Assembly: GCA_964475205.1 (NCBI GenBank)
Contig: CAYYVQ010000001.1
Location: 87,151-151,150 of the forward strand
From: CAYSRM01 sp964475205
GTDB taxonomy: Bacteria; Verrucomicrobiota; Kiritimatiellia; UBA8416; CAYSRM01
DNA length: 64,000 nt
Reading direction: 5' to 3'
Position numbers and translations under genes: made by a program. The notes under the pieces are model-generated. The model searched no databases. It saw only the letters and a list, made by a program, of their open reading frames with translations, and was not told where the DNA came from. Numbering within the stretch: position 1 is the first letter of the stretch; each line of letters opens with the position of its first letter. Positions 36,372 through 46,027 of this stretch are shown here, one piece after another.

Positions 36372-38288
36372 TTATTCGGAGCGAATAGTCTCCCGCCAGT
36401 GCATCTTTCCGTATGTGCGGCGCCACTTTTTCCTGACTTCAACATCTATCCGGTAATACTTTTCCATGCCGTAAGGAAAATCATGAGGCTTGTAATTTTT
36501 CAACCAGGAATGGACCAACCCGTACGACATAGGATGATGCATAAAGATCCATGGACAATCTTTTATAACTATCCGGGACATTTTCCTGTAAAGCCTGGAT
36601 CTCTCGGGCGAGTCCGGCATTGTGGAAATTTTCTCGTATAATTCGTCAAATTCAGGAGATCTGTAGTTACTGTGGTTAGGTCCCGGCGAACTGTTGGGGC
36701 CATAGAAAAGCTGGAGAAAATTCTGTGCGTCAGGATAATCAGCTATCCATCCAAGCCTATACAACTGGCATTGCCGCCTATTGAGTTTTTCGAGAAACTC
36801 CGGCCAATGATTATAGCTTGCTTCCAGGATAACGCCAATTTCGCTGAAAAAATCAACCAGCAGTTCCACGGACTCGCGTGTGGCGGCATCCGCAGCGCTG
36901 CCCAGTTCAATAGTTAATCTGAGCCGCTCGCCTGTATCGCTGTCAATACCGCCGGGATATCCGGCTTCCGCAAGCAGCTTTTCGGCAAGTTGGATATCAA
37001 AAGGAAACGGGCTTGGTTCATCCAGACGTCCTTTTACGCCAGGGGGGATGGGGCCCCTGGCGCGGATAATACGGTTATTGTAAAACTGAACCCACTTCTT
37101 GCTGTTGAATGCGCATGTCAGTGCCTGCCTCAGTTTTCGCCGTCTGGTGTCAGTTTCAGGATCAGGGCTGCTTCCAACCACCGGATCATCCATATTGAAG
37201 CCGATATAGAAGACGTCGAGAGTGGGAGATTTGTACAGACGTATACCTTTTTCGTTCAATGCTCCAGTCAAATGGCGATCCTGTGTAATAACAGCGTCCC
37301 AGTTATTTCGGCTGATTCCGGAAAATTCAATGTCTCCGGTTACGAATTTGAGCCAGGCAGTTGAACCATCGTCAATAACATACTGAACGATTCGGTCGAT
37401 AAAAGGTATCGGTTTGCCGGTGTCGGCAGACAGATCTTCCTTTACATCTCCCCGATCGACGTCTTCAGGATATATTTCTACTCTTCCGGTTTCTTTCCAT
37501 TTAGGATTGCGTACAAATACAACGCGGTAATTCCTTCTCCAGCTTTTCAGAATATACGGACCTGTTCCCACCGGGTTATTGAGAAACCTGTCTCCATAGT
37601 ATTCTACTGCTTCCCGGGGCACCGCGTAGGCATAGTGCATGGCAAGCACCCAGAGGAGCTGGGGATACGAATGTTTCAACCGGATCTTGAAGGTGTAACG
37701 GTTTTCAGCCTTCAATCCTTCCACTTCCATGGAATAGTCCGTTGGCTTCTCAGCCTTTGAAGCTTCCCGGAATTTGTCCAGTCCCGGAATTTTGTTGCGA
37801 AATGCCCAGTAGCCAGAGGACTCATTTTTAATGTCGGCCACACGCTTTATAGAATACACAAAATCATTGGCTGTCAGTTCCCGTCCCTTGCCGTCGTGTT
37901 CGACAAAACACGGATCATCCTGAAAAAAAATGCCTTTTCGAATCCTGAACGTATAAGTAAGGCCGTCCGGTGATACCTCCGGCATCGACTCTGCGAGATT
38001 CGGTTCAAGCTGATAAGGTCGCGCCACGTATGAATACTGAAGCAAGCCTTCATAAATTTTACTGATCGCGCGAGATGAGGACACATCCCCTGCCCTTACC
38101 GGATCGAAGCCGGGTATGCGGGAGGTCAGGCCGTACATTACCATTTCCCCGGCTTGCTCAACCCTGAGACCGTCATCCCTGCAACCGGATAAACATGACA
38201 CTATCAGTAGAAGGACTGAATAAACAATCCCTCTTCTGTTCGAGACGGCCCTGTGGCAAAGGCGCGGCGGAATCCTGATCAGTCTCAT
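36372..38288 (-). CDS. Oligopeptide-type ABC transporter substrate-binding lipoprotein
   Basis: 638 aa family 5 binding protein (OppA/DppA type). Lipoprotein signal with lipobox LSGC (about residues 32-35). Family landmarks: GLTSRIPGFDPVRAGD, NLAESMPEVSPDGLTYTFRIRKGIFFQDDP, NDFVYSIKRVAD, LRQALTCAFN and RLGWIADYPDAQNFLQLFYG. It delivers peptides or similar oligomers to the two permeases downstream. Start overlaps secG stop by 4 nt. Confidence 0.9.
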   Translation of the reverse strand: MRLIRIPPRLCHRAVSNRRGIVYSVLLLIVSCLSGCRDDGLRVEQAGEMVMYGLTSRIPGFDPVRAGDVSSSRAISKIYEGLLQYSYVARPYQLEPNLAESMPEVSPDGLTYTFRIRKGIFFQDDPCFVEHDGKGRELTANDFVYSIKRVADIKNESSGYWAFRNKIPGLDKFREASKAEKPTDYSMEVEGLKAENRYTFKIRLKHSYPQLLWVLAMHYAYAVPREAVEYYGDRFLNNPVGTGPYILKSWRRNYRVVFVRNPKWKETGRVEIYPEDVDRGDVKEDLSADTGKPIPFIDRIVQYVIDDGSTAWLKFVTGDIEFSGISRNNWDAVITQDRHLTGALNEKGIRLYKSPTLDVFYIGFNMDDPVVGSSPDPETDTRRRKLRQALTCAFNSKKWVQFYNNRIIRARGPIPPGVKGRLDEPSPFPFDIQLAEKLLAEAGYPGGIDSDTGERLRLTIELGSAADAATRESVELLVDFFSEIGVILEASYNHWPEFLEKLNRRQCQLYRLGWIADYPDAQNFLQLFYGPNSSPGPNHSNYRSPEFDELYEKISTMPDSPERSRLYRKMSRIVIKDCPWIFMHHPMSYGLVHSWLKNYKPHDFPYGMEKYYRIDVEVRKKWRRTYGKMHWRETIRSE

Positions 38289-38764
38289 TGGTCGCGGTCG
38301 GCCTCTTCAGACATCGCATTGTCCGAAGATATGTCGGACTTGCCAGTCTCAACATCTTCCGCGGTTATCTCCATATCTTCCGGTATCACAACATCTTCCG
38401 TACCCGAACTCCCGCCGGCTGATTCTTCTGCGCTGTCCTCGCTCTGCTTGAGTTCAGATGGATCTACCGGAGTTACTTCTACGGGCCCCTGCCTTAGTGG
38501 CGCAACCGCGCCGGCCTCCCGGCCGCTCGTGTACATCATTGCAAGCAATGTAGTATTGGCAAAAAAGATGATTGCCAGAATCACCGTTGTTTTTGTCAGC
38601 ACATTGCCCATCTGGGCGCCGAATATTGATTCGCCAACGCTGCCGCCAAACGCCATGCCCATTCCCTGGCTCTTGCTTTTCTGAATCAGTATAACGCCTA
38701 TCAGCAGGATGCTGCTGATCACTTCTATGGTAATCAAAATAGCTTTTAGAATTGCAACTGCCAT
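38285..38764 (-). CDS. secG: Preprotein translocase subunit SecG with long acidic tail
   Basis: 159 aa. The N-terminal 75 residues hold two membrane helices and the core ILIQKSKSQGMGMAFGG diagnostic of SecG, a partner of SecYE in protein export. The remaining 80 residues are hydrophilic, Glu/Asp/Ser-rich and probably disordered. That tail makes it longer than typical SecG. Between tpiA and the Opp-like genes; tpiA-secG order is common. Confidence 0.9.
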   Translation of the reverse strand: MAVAILKAILITIEVISSILLIGVILIQKSKSQGMGMAFGGSVGESIFGAQMGNVLTKTTVILAIIFFANTTLLAMMYTSGREAGAVAPLRQGPVEVTPVDPSELKQSEDSAEESAGGSSGTEDVVIPEDMEITAEDVETGKSDISSDNAMSEEADRDQ

Positions 38765-38775
38765 GAGTTTTTCCT

Positions 38776-39552
38776 CTATACTGCTTTTTCCACTATTTCA
38801 ACAAAGGACCGAGATTCCAGGGCTGCCCCGCCTATGAGACCTCCGTCAACATCAGGTTGCGAGAATATTTCTGCAGCATTCCCCGGCTTGATACTGCCGC
38901 CATATTGAATACGCATGGATGACGCTGTGTCCTCGCTGGACATGCCCGCGAGTGTTTGCCGTATAAACGCGTGCATCTCCTGTGCCTGCTCCGGTGTAGC
39001 GGTGCGGCCGGTTCCGATCGCCCAGACCGGCTCATAGGCGACTATAACTTGCTTGAGACCCTCTCCTAGCCCCTTCAGGCTGTTTCGCACCTGGGTTTCA
39101 ACAACCGATTCGGCTTTTCCGCCGTCACGATCCTCGAGGCTTTCCCCTACGCACACTATCGGCAACAGGTTTGCCTCCAGGGCCGCATTAAGTTTCTTGT
39201 TTACAGTCTCGTTATCTTCATGGAAATACGCACGCCTCTCGCTATGGCCCAGGATGACGTAATGGCAATACATATCGCGCAACATTTCCGCGGAAATCTC
39301 GCCTGTGTATGCCCCGTAGCTTTCCCAGTGCATATTCTGCGCGCCAAGCTTGACAAGGCTGTCGCGAATTTCTTCGCCGACAGCATTCAGAGCTGTGAAC
39401 GGAGGACATAGCACTACATCCACCTCTCGGCGTTCGCCGAGTTCTCTGTTTATCTCCGATGCCAGAGACCTGGCTTCAGACAGTGTTTTGTTCATTTTCC
39501 AGTTACCGGCGACTATTTTTTTTCTGAACTTTTTCACTTCTTTTTTTTCCAT
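38776..39552 (-). CDS. tpiA: Triosephosphate isomerase
   Basis: Interconverts DHAP and glyceraldehyde-3-P in glycolysis. It is 258 aa from ATG 39552, preceded by a GGGAGG site. Catalytic residues visible: VAGNWKMN (Lys), LGHSERR (His) and AYEPVWAIGTG (Glu), with GGSIKPGNA phosphate loop. Third in the gap-pgk-tpiA glycolytic block. Confidence 0.96.
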   Translation of the reverse strand: MEKKEVKKFRKKIVAGNWKMNKTLSEARSLASEINRELGERREVDVVLCPPFTALNAVGEEIRDSLVKLGAQNMHWESYGAYTGEISAEMLRDMYCHYVILGHSERRAYFHEDNETVNKKLNAALEANLLPIVCVGESLEDRDGGKAESVVETQVRNSLKGLGEGLKQVIVAYEPVWAIGTGRTATPEQAQEMHAFIRQTLAGMSSEDTASSMRIQYGGSIKPGNAAEIFSQPDVDGGLIGGAALESRSFVEIVEKAV

Positions 39553-39608
39553 AAAGTCAACCTCCCAACGCTTGTTAACACAACACATTACTCTCTTAAC
39601 AAAATGTT

Positions 39609-40868
39609 TTATCTGTCGTTCAGAACAGATATGCCCGGCAGTTCTTTACCTTCCAGAAATTCGAGGCTTGCGCCTCCTCCAGTGCTTACATGGCTCATTC
39701 TGTCTGACAACCCGCTCTTATTGACTGCGCTCACACTGTCACCGCCTCCTATAATGCTTACACAGTCGTCATTTTCAGCAACGGCCGAAGCAATTGCCAG
39801 TGTACCCCCGGCAAACGGCTCCATCTCAAAACAGCCCATAGGACCGTTCCAGACAACGGTCCTGGCTTTCGAGATTCTTTCGGAGAAGATTTTGGCAGTT
39901 TCAGGCCCTATATCCAGAGCCATCCATCCGTCTTCAATCCCGGTCTCTCCGACAACCTTTATTTCAGCGGAAGCATCAAAATTGTCAGCTATAACATGGT
40001 CTACAGGCAGGAGAAGTTCAATGCCTTTCTCAGCCGCTTTATCAAGAGTTTTTTTCGCCAGTTCGACCTTTTCCTCTTCAAGAAGAGAATTACCGATGGG
40101 TATGCCTTTGGCCTTGTAGAAAGTATAAACCATTCCACCGCCTACGAGAAGCGTATCGACTTTATCAAGCAGGTTCATTATGACATCGATCTTGCCGCTG
40201 ATTTTCGCTCCGCCCAATATGGCAACGAAAGGACGCTCTGGTTTTTCAACAGCCTTGCCAAGATAATTGATTTCCTTCTCCAGAAGAAAGCCTGCAACCT
40301 TTATATCAAAACTGCGGGGAACAACAGCCATGGAAGCATGAGCCCTGTGCGCTGTGCCGAAGGCGTCGCTGACGTACACGTTGCCAAGCTCGGCAAGTTT
40401 CTCGGAAAATTCCTTCTGTTTTTCTTTAACCTCGACCGTGGTCGCTTTTTTGCTTTCTTCATCGGAGTCCTTTGGAAGGGAGGGCTTGCCTTCTTCTTCG
40501 GCATGAAACCTCAGATTCTCAAGAACCATTACTTCGCCGGGTTTCAATTCCATGGCTGCGCTTTTTGCTTCGGGACCGACGCACTCGGGGATAAAAGCAA
40601 CATCTTTCCCCAGTAGCTCCGAGAGCCGTTCCGCAGCCGGTTTCAAGCTCATCTCAGGATTGGGTTTGCCCTTTGGCCGTCCCAGGTGACTCATCAGAAC
40701 CAGGGAAGCGCCCTGCTCCAACACGTACTTTATTGTCGGCAATGCAGCTCTGATACGGGTGTCGTCCTGGACCTGCCGATCCTTCAGGGGAACATTGAAG
40801 TCAACACGCATCAAAACCCTTTTATCTTTAAGGTCCACATCCTTTACAGTTTTCTTATGCATATTCAT
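39609..40868 (-). CDS. pgk: Phosphoglycerate kinase with charged insertion
   Basis: 419 aa from ATG 40868. Makes 3-phosphoglycerate and ATP. Landmarks: [50 protein letters not shown] and [12 protein letters not shown]. Between [11 protein letters not shown] and FSEKLAELG a Lys/Glu-rich insertion of about 25 residues ([20 protein letters not shown]...) is absent from most bacterial PGKs. It follows gap after a terminator. Confidence 0.95.
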   Translation of the reverse strand: MNMHKKTVKDVDLKDKRVLMRVDFNVPLKDRQVQDDTRIRAALPTIKYVLEQGASLVLMSHLGRPKGKPNPEMSLKPAAERLSELLGKDVAFIPECVGPEAKSAAMELKPGEVMVLENLRFHAEEEGKPSLPKDSDEESKKATTVEVKEKQKEFSEKLAELGNVYVSDAFGTAHRAHASMAVVPRSFDIKVAGFLLEKEINYLGKAVEKPERPFVAILGGAKISGKIDVIMNLLDKVDTLLVGGGMVYTFYKAKGIPIGNSLLEEEKVELAKKTLDKAAEKGIELLLPVDHVIADNFDASAEIKVVGETGIEDGWMALDIGPETAKIFSERISKARTVVWNGPMGCFEMEPFAGGTLAIASAVAENDDCVSIIGGGDSVSAVNKSGLSDRMSHVSTGGGASLEFLEGKELPGISVLNDR

Positions 40869-40883
40869 AACAATGTATGCCTC

Positions 40884-40927
40884 CAATAAAAACAACACCC
40901 CGCGCGAACAGATTCGCCGCGGGGTGT
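40884..40927 (-). terminator. Intrinsic terminator between gap and pgk
   Basis: On the minus strand ACACCCCGCGGCGAA pairs with TTCGCGCGGGGTGT (one bulged base), followed by TGTTTTTATT. It should end or attenuate gap transcripts before pgk. Confidence 0.85.
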
Positions 40928-40946
40928 GTCCTTAACTAAGTCCGAC

Positions 40947-41954
40947 TTATAAAGCCGCCATTTTTTTGAACAGATCCACGCAACGACTCGAGTATCCGTA
41001 TTCGTTGTCATACCATGAAACAAGCTTGACCATCTTTTCACCGATCTTCATTGTTGAGAGCGAATCAAAGATACTGCTGGCTGAGGTGCCGATTATGTCG
41101 GTGCTCACCAGCGGATCTTCGCTGTACTCCAGAACACCTTTCATCTCGCCTTCTGCAGCCTTCTTGACAGCGGCGTTTACGTCTTCAACCGAAGCGCCCT
41201 TCTTAAGTGTCACTACAAGGTCAACCAGTGAGCCGTCCACTGTAGGAACGCGCACTGCCATACCGTTCATCTTGCCTTTCAGTTCAGGAATAACCAGGCC
41301 AATTGCCTTTGCGGCTCCCGTGGTAGTCGGAATGATATTGGCCGCGGCAGACCTCGCTCGCCTCTTGTCTTTGTGCGGCAGATCAAGAATCTTCTGATCG
41401 TTTGTGTAGCTGTGGATTGTAGTCATCAGTCCTTCTTCAACTCCGAATTCGTCGTTGACAGCTTTCACCATCGGAGCAAGACAGTTGGTTGTGCATGATG
41501 CATTTGAGACGATCTTAACATCAGAGGTAAGGTCTGCATCGTTTACACCCATCACAAGTGTAGCATCAACGTCTTCCGGGGACTTGGAAGGCACGCTCAA
41601 CAGAACCCTGCGGGCTCCAGCCTTCATGTGAAGCTCGATCTTGTCACGGGTTCTGAAAATTCCCGTACTTTCAAGCACAACATCAACGCCCAGATCCTTC
41701 CAAGGCAGATTTGACGGGTCTTTTTCGGAAAGAACCTTAAGCTCTTTGCCATCCACCACCAGCGAATCGCCCTTGACCTGTACGTCGCCGTCAAAACGGC
41801 CATGAGTTGAGTCAAATTTGAGCAGATGCCCCAGCATATCTGCATCGGTAATGTCATTGACCGCAACAACCTCGATATCCGGATCACCATGAGCTATCCT
41901 GTAAACTACCCTTCCAATCCTGCCAAACCCGTTAATTGCCACTTTCGTTGCCAT
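40947..41954 (-). CDS. gap: Glyceraldehyde-3-phosphate dehydrogenase
   Basis: NAD-dependent oxidation step of glycolysis. It is 335 aa. Rossmann INGFGRIGRVVYR at the N-terminus, catalytic Cys in SNASCTTNCLAP, and the C-terminal SWYDNEYGYSSR. First gene of gap-pgk-tpiA; a 292-bp spacer upstream carries the TGAATAGATCAG motif. Confidence 0.96.
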   Translation of the reverse strand: MATKVAINGFGRIGRVVYRIAHGDPDIEVVAVNDITDADMLGHLLKFDSTHGRFDGDVQVKGDSLVVDGKELKVLSEKDPSNLPWKDLGVDVVLESTGIFRTRDKIELHMKAGARRVLLSVPSKSPEDVDATLVMGVNDADLTSDVKIVSNASCTTNCLAPMVKAVNDEFGVEEGLMTTIHSYTNDQKILDLPHKDKRRARSAAANIIPTTTGAAKAIGLVIPELKGKMNGMAVRVPTVDGSLVDLVVTLKKGASVEDVNAAVKKAAEGEMKGVLEYSEDPLVSTDIIGTSASSIFDSLSTMKIGEKMVKLVSWYDNEYGYSSRCVDLFKKMAAL

Positions 41955-42121
41955 ATTCTTCTTTCCTTTCTTACAACCTTTATCTTTTCTCTACTACTTT
42001 ACTTCGCCTTCGAGACAGCGCTGGGAGCCCACGCCTACACACCGCTCTCAGGTCAACCACAGTCTGTAACATACCCCAGAGGCGTCGATGCGTCAACATA
42101 GGGTTTCAATAAAATAGAATT

Positions 42122-42137
42122 AACCTGATCTATTCAC
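42122..42137 (-). promoter_or_regulatory. Copy 2 of TGAATAGATCAGSYTA motif
   Basis: On the minus strand TGAATAGATCAGGTTA, about 170 bp upstream of gap. The same 12-bp core occurs at 1497 (+) before wzm and about 45698-45709 (-) before wzc, each time pointing towards the downstream gene. Function unknown. Confidence 0.4.
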
Positions 42138-42246
42138 GCGCCGCGTTTACCGCAGCTACACTATGAGAGACGGCCGCCTCTTTTGTTAAGTCTGAACCGA
42201 ACACTGAACTTCGACCGCTTTGGCTGCGGCCAAAGGCTGCCTTAGG

Positions 42247-42891
42247 TTAGAAGACTACTTCCGGCACATAGACCACGTCACCGTGTTTCAGGACAATATC
42301 TTCTTTCCCGCCCCCGGCCGCGATTTTTCCGAAGTCTACGGTCAACCTTGTTGGACCGCTGTCTCGTTCTCTTGTTATCCGGATTGCTCCTTCTTTGGCA
42401 TATTTTTCAAGGCCACCGGCCTTCTGTATAGCCTGGGTAATCGTAAGGTCTCGTGTAGGCGGAATACGGACACGTCCCGGTTTTTTCACTTGCCCCAGCA
42501 CGGTGATATAGCCCCACGGGTAAACATCCGTGTCATCCAAGACAAAATCAACGCTCACCCGCGGGTCTACGAAGTAAGATTTATTGTAAAGCCCCTGTAT
42601 ATGATCTTCAAATTCCTGCCTGGTCTTCCCTGCCGCCCTGACTGACCCTAGCAGGGGCAATTCTATGGTCCCGTTAGCCTGGATACGTTTATTTTTTGCA
42701 TCTACCTCTTTTTCGCCCGCAACCATCACGGACACATTAAGCACATAACCAGGCACGAGCGCCGGCGACATGTCCATTTCCTTCGATTCTCCCGACGCGC
42801 CGCCCTGCCCCTGGCGTCTTGCCGAAGAACATGAGAGGCCGGCGCCGAGAACCAAACAGGCGGCAAATAATGTTGAGACTATTCCCCTCAT
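42247..42891 (-). CDS. Polysaccharide export lipoprotein, Wza-like
   Basis: 214 aa outer-membrane exporter family with Poly_export domain. Lipoprotein signal with lipobox LSC (GAGLSC). PGYVLNVSVMVAGEKEVDAK, IELPLLGSVRAAGKT and the SLBB-like YITVLGQVKKPGRVRIP follow. Forms or feeds the outer-membrane exit for exopolysaccharide with the Wzc-like protein upstream. Shorter than E. coli Wza (about 380 aa), so it lacks the C-terminal helix pore region. Confidence 0.85.
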   Translation of the reverse strand: MRGIVSTLFAACLVLGAGLSCSSARRQGQGGASGESKEMDMSPALVPGYVLNVSVMVAGEKEVDAKNKRIQANGTIELPLLGSVRAAGKTRQEFEDHIQGLYNKSYFVDPRVSVDFVLDDTDVYPWGYITVLGQVKKPGRVRIPPTRDLTITQAIQKAGGLEKYAKEGAIRITRERDSGPTRLTVDFGKIAAGGGKEDIVLKHGDVVYVPEVVF

Positions 42892-42903
42892 AAACAAGGT
42901 ATC

Positions 42904-43293
42904 CTATTCTTTCCCACCCAGCACAAACTCGGCTTCGTCAATCTGTTCGTCATCAACTCTAAGCACACTCCTGTATTTCCCCTTCGGCAGATTCCGCCAG
43001 TAAAACCACTTCAAAGTGCCTGCTTTGATATAAGCTTCTTCTGTACGAACCAGCAACCCGGAGATCTTATCGTAGAGATCAACGCCCACGGTCCTGCCTC
43101 CGAACCCTTGAACCAGGACACAAGGCACTTCCTCATGCTCGAACTTTTCAAAAACCGCATAATATTCTCCCGACTCCAGGTCTCTGAGCCTGTGCGTACT
43201 GATCCCCGAGCTGGTGGCACATCCCCCTGAAACGGCGCCACACAAAATCAGCAGCGCGGCCACATTCAATAAGACATTTTTACAAATATTCAC
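42904..43293 (-). CDS. Small lipoprotein of the exopolysaccharide locus
   Basis: 129 aa. Signal peptide with lipobox SGGC (about residues 22-25). The mature part is beta-rich with no recognised domain (EYYAVFEKFEHEEVPCVLV, LKWFYWRNLPKGKYRSVLRV). Lies 12 bp upstream of the wza-like gene and downstream of wzc, so probably an accessory factor for export. Function unknown. Confidence 0.65.
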   Translation of the reverse strand: MNICKNVLLNVAALLILCGAVSGGCATSSGISTHRLRDLESGEYYAVFEKFEHEEVPCVLVQGFGGRTVGVDLYDKISGLLVRTEEAYIKAGTLKWFYWRNLPKGKYRSVLRVDDEQIDEAEFVLGGKE

Positions 43294-43340
43294 AGTTGCA
43301 GTGTCCTTTGCCCAGGCGACGGTCTAAAATCCCGTCGCTA

Positions 43341-43392
43341 CTCCCCAGTACCTGCGGGGCTACGAACCGCAGCTCTTCTCTCCCCCAACCAC
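43341..43392 (+). repeat. Interspersed stem-loop repeat, copy 1
   Basis: CCAGTACCTGCGGGGCTACG then AACCGCAGCTCTTCTC. The stem CTGCGG/CCGCAG encloses a 9-nt loop, followed by a pyrimidine-rich tail. Matches copies at 48701, 49571 and 51115. Between the small lipoprotein and wzc. Confidence 0.7.
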
Positions 43393-43443
43393 AAGGATCC
43401 TGCCGCGCACCACATTTCCCTCTATCTTTTCACTCCCGGCATT

Positions 43444-45654
43444 CTACCCGCCTGTGTCCTCCCCGGCCACGTACTTTTCCTTATACTCCTTAGCCGAATA
43501 CCCACCATAGTAATAATCATACTTGGAGAACAAACCTCTTCCAAGGGGCGCCCCGTTTATTACTGCCCCGAGTATATTGGCATCCACGTGCTTCAGGCTT
43601 TTGATTGTGTTCAGAATCGCCCTTTTTCGGCTCTTCTCGTGACGGCAGACTATCAGGACTCCCTCAACATGTTCAGACAGGGCTACGGCATCACTCAGCA
43701 AGCCGTGAGGCGGACTGTCCAGGATAACCTGGTCATAATTATCCTTCGCCCAGTTCATGAACCTTTCAAGAGCTCCTTTACCCAGGAGCCGCGAAGGTCT
43801 GATCTCTGAATCTCCGTAGTTTGAGATCACAAACAGGTTCGGATCCGGAGTTGCGACTGGAAGAGACTCAAAGTCCTCCTCGTTCACATCCGGCCTGCCC
43901 AGCATGTGGAGCAGGCTTTCCTTCCTGCTGGCCTCAATATCAAACATCCGGGCCAGGCGCGGCCGCCTGAAATCAAAATCAATCAGCAGGGTTCTGGCGC
44001 CGGTATTGGCAAATGTCGTCGCCAGGTTGCAGGCTACGACAGTCTTGCCGCATTCAATTCCTGCGCTCGTGATCAGGATGGACTTGGACATCTGCCCGTA
44101 GGGCCCAACCGCAAGGTTCGTCCGCAGACCTACAAACGCCTCTGTGAATGCCTGGTGCCTGTCGATATCATTGAGTGTTGCCTGTGCCAGCTCTTTCCGG
44201 TCCTTGCTCTTCTGGTATGGCACCAGGCCCACGACTGTAAGACCAAGGTCCACTTCTACATCTTCCACCGATGCAACATGGTTTTCCAGCCAGTCTTTTG
44301 CAAATGCCAGGCCAACCCCGAAAAATCCTCCCATCATTAAAGCGGCAAACAGCGTCCTTCGTGCGCCGGTACCTATTGGGGCCACCGGCATTTTCGCAAG
44401 ACGGCTTATCTTCACTGCAACGGTTTTTTCATCGGCTGAAAGCCGGGCTTCCTCCATGCGTCTCAGGATGCTATGGTAGCTGCGATCCGCTACCTGTTGT
44501 TCCCGTTCGATGTTACGCCGCCTATTATTAAGGTCGACTATCTGTTGCTCTATCCGGCTCGCTTCTTTCTGTTTTGCTTCAATCTTCGACTCTATTTCTT
44601 CCTTCTGCCTTTCATAAAGTTCCAGTTTTTTCTCTGAGCTTTGGAGGTGTTTTTCGAAGCTATTTGTAACGCTTCTTTCAAGGAGCTGCATTTTTGTTTT
44701 CAGCGCATTCACCTTTGGATGCTGGGGCCTGTACCGGGTCAGGATGTCCTCATGGTCTCTTTTCAGGCGCCGCAACTGGGCCAAACGCCCCGCCATCTCA
44801 TCGGCAAAAGCCCAGTTATCAGGGATCTCCGACCGGGCCAGGGATTCATAAATCTCTTGCACACGCAGAGCCCGGGAATCAATCTGAGCAAGTTGCCGGT
44901 TAAGACTGCTGATAGTTTCTTCTATCATCTTCTTCTTATGACTAAGCAAGTCCAGATCATGATTCCTTCTAAATTCAGACAACCTCTCCTCGATCTCCTC
45001 CAGTGCCCCCTTCTGCGCGGCAGCCTTTTTTTTAAGCCACGCAACGGCGCTTTCCGAAAGTTTTTCGTTTTCTTCTGCCATCACTTCGACCGCTGACCTG
45101 GCGTAGGCGTTAGCGCTCAACATTGCCATTTCAGGGTTAGAATGTGTACAGGAAATACGTACAAGAAAAGTGTCCTCAACCAGCGAGAACGAAGCGGGCG
45201 CCAGCCGCTCCGGCTTGTCTACGCCTTTTTCTCTCAGTGCTTCGATCGCGGCCCGCCGCGTCTCTTCCCCCCGGAATTTGTGCAGTCTTGTATTGAAGAC
45301 CTCTGTGGAGTTCCATGAGCCGGTCCTGTCGGAAAGAACCGCGTCCTGCCTGTTCATTATCCTGGGGCGCCGCACGCTCATTTCGATTGCGCTTTCAGCC
45401 CGGTAACGATCAGTCAGCCTGGAAGTCCTGTATACCCCAATTGACAGTCCCAGCACAACCCCCAGCGCCACATAAAGCCACTTCCTCCGGACAACCCGTA
45501 GAATCAAGCTTATGCTGATGCCGCCGGGAGGCGGCGCAGCATACGGCATCCCGTATATCTGCTCTCCGTAAACCCCACCGTCATGAAACCCCTGGTTCCC
45601 GGTATTCAAAGGCGTTGGATCTATTTTTCCACGGTTTTCCGCTTTGTTGCTCAT
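43444..45654 (-). CDS. wzc: Wzc-like chain-length determinant and tyrosine kinase
   Basis: 736 aa inner-membrane BY-kinase that controls polysaccharide chain length and export. N-terminal Wzz domain with membrane helices near residues 60-80 and 430-450, between them a long coiled coil (about 200-400). The cytoplasmic kinase has a variant Walker A SAGIECGKT, Walker A' TLLIDFDFRRPRL and Walker B-like VILDSPP. The C-terminal Tyr cluster KYDYYYGGYSAKEYKEKY is the autophosphorylation site typical of the family. Works with the Wza-like protein downstream. Confidence 0.93.
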   Translation of the reverse strand: MSNKAENRGKIDPTPLNTGNQGFHDGGVYGEQIYGMPYAAPPPGGISISLILRVVRRKWLYVALGVVLGLSIGVYRTSRLTDRYRAESAIEMSVRRPRIMNRQDAVLSDRTGSWNSTEVFNTRLHKFRGEETRRAAIEALREKGVDKPERLAPASFSLVEDTFLVRISCTHSNPEMAMLSANAYARSAVEVMAEENEKLSESAVAWLKKKAAAQKGALEEIEERLSEFRRNHDLDLLSHKKKMIEETISSLNRQLAQIDSRALRVQEIYESLARSEIPDNWAFADEMAGRLAQLRRLKRDHEDILTRYRPQHPKVNALKTKMQLLERSVTNSFEKHLQSSEKKLELYERQKEEIESKIEAKQKEASRIEQQIVDLNNRRRNIEREQQVADRSYHSILRRMEEARLSADEKTVAVKISRLAKMPVAPIGTGARRTLFAALMMGGFFGVGLAFAKDWLENHVASVEDVEVDLGLTVVGLVPYQKSKDRKELAQATLNDIDRHQAFTEAFVGLRTNLAVGPYGQMSKSILITSAGIECGKTVVACNLATTFANTGARTLLIDFDFRRPRLARMFDIEASRKESLLHMLGRPDVNEEDFESLPVATPDPNLFVISNYGDSEIRPSRLLGKGALERFMNWAKDNYDQVILDSPPHGLLSDAVALSEHVEGVLIVCRHEKSRKRAILNTIKSLKHVDANILGAVINGAPLGRGLFSKYDYYYGGYSAKEYKEKYVAGEDTGG

Positions 45655-45657
45655 CAC

Positions 45658-46027
45658 TACACTTTCACTGACGGTAAAAACCGCAGATATATCCTAAGCT
45701 GATCTATTCATGAAAATCTATTACGAGTGTGCATGTCACTTTATCTCAACGACTTTGCCGGCCAGCCGATCTTGACGTATGTTCTCATACGCCTTCGCCC
45801 GGCTGTTTGTGCAAAGCCATTGATCTAAAGCAACCTGCGCACTCTCATAACGTTAGGTATTAGTCATTTTCTCGGTGCTCCGTAACTACCTGAAAGCAAG
45901 TACGGCGACTTACATACCCACGCACATACTTCTATAGAGCTTACCGATTCAGACTCTAAATAATCAACAATATACCGACGATACAAACCAATATTTTTTT
46001 CTACACAATTTAAACTCAGATGCTAAT
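45658..46027. promoter_or_regulatory. Divergent region between wzc and solute-binding protein
   Basis: 370 bp with no gene. It contains copy 3 of the shared motif at about 45694-45709 (TGAATAGATCAGCTTA on the minus strand), 40-55 bp upstream of wzc. AT-rich stretch 45955-46020 precedes the plus-strand gene. No confident promoter pair was identified. Confidence 0.4.

Noticed and set aside
42200..42246. Terminator after the wza-like gene (CTTTGG/CCAAAG stem)
   Set aside because: The stem is short and no T tract follows on the minus strand.
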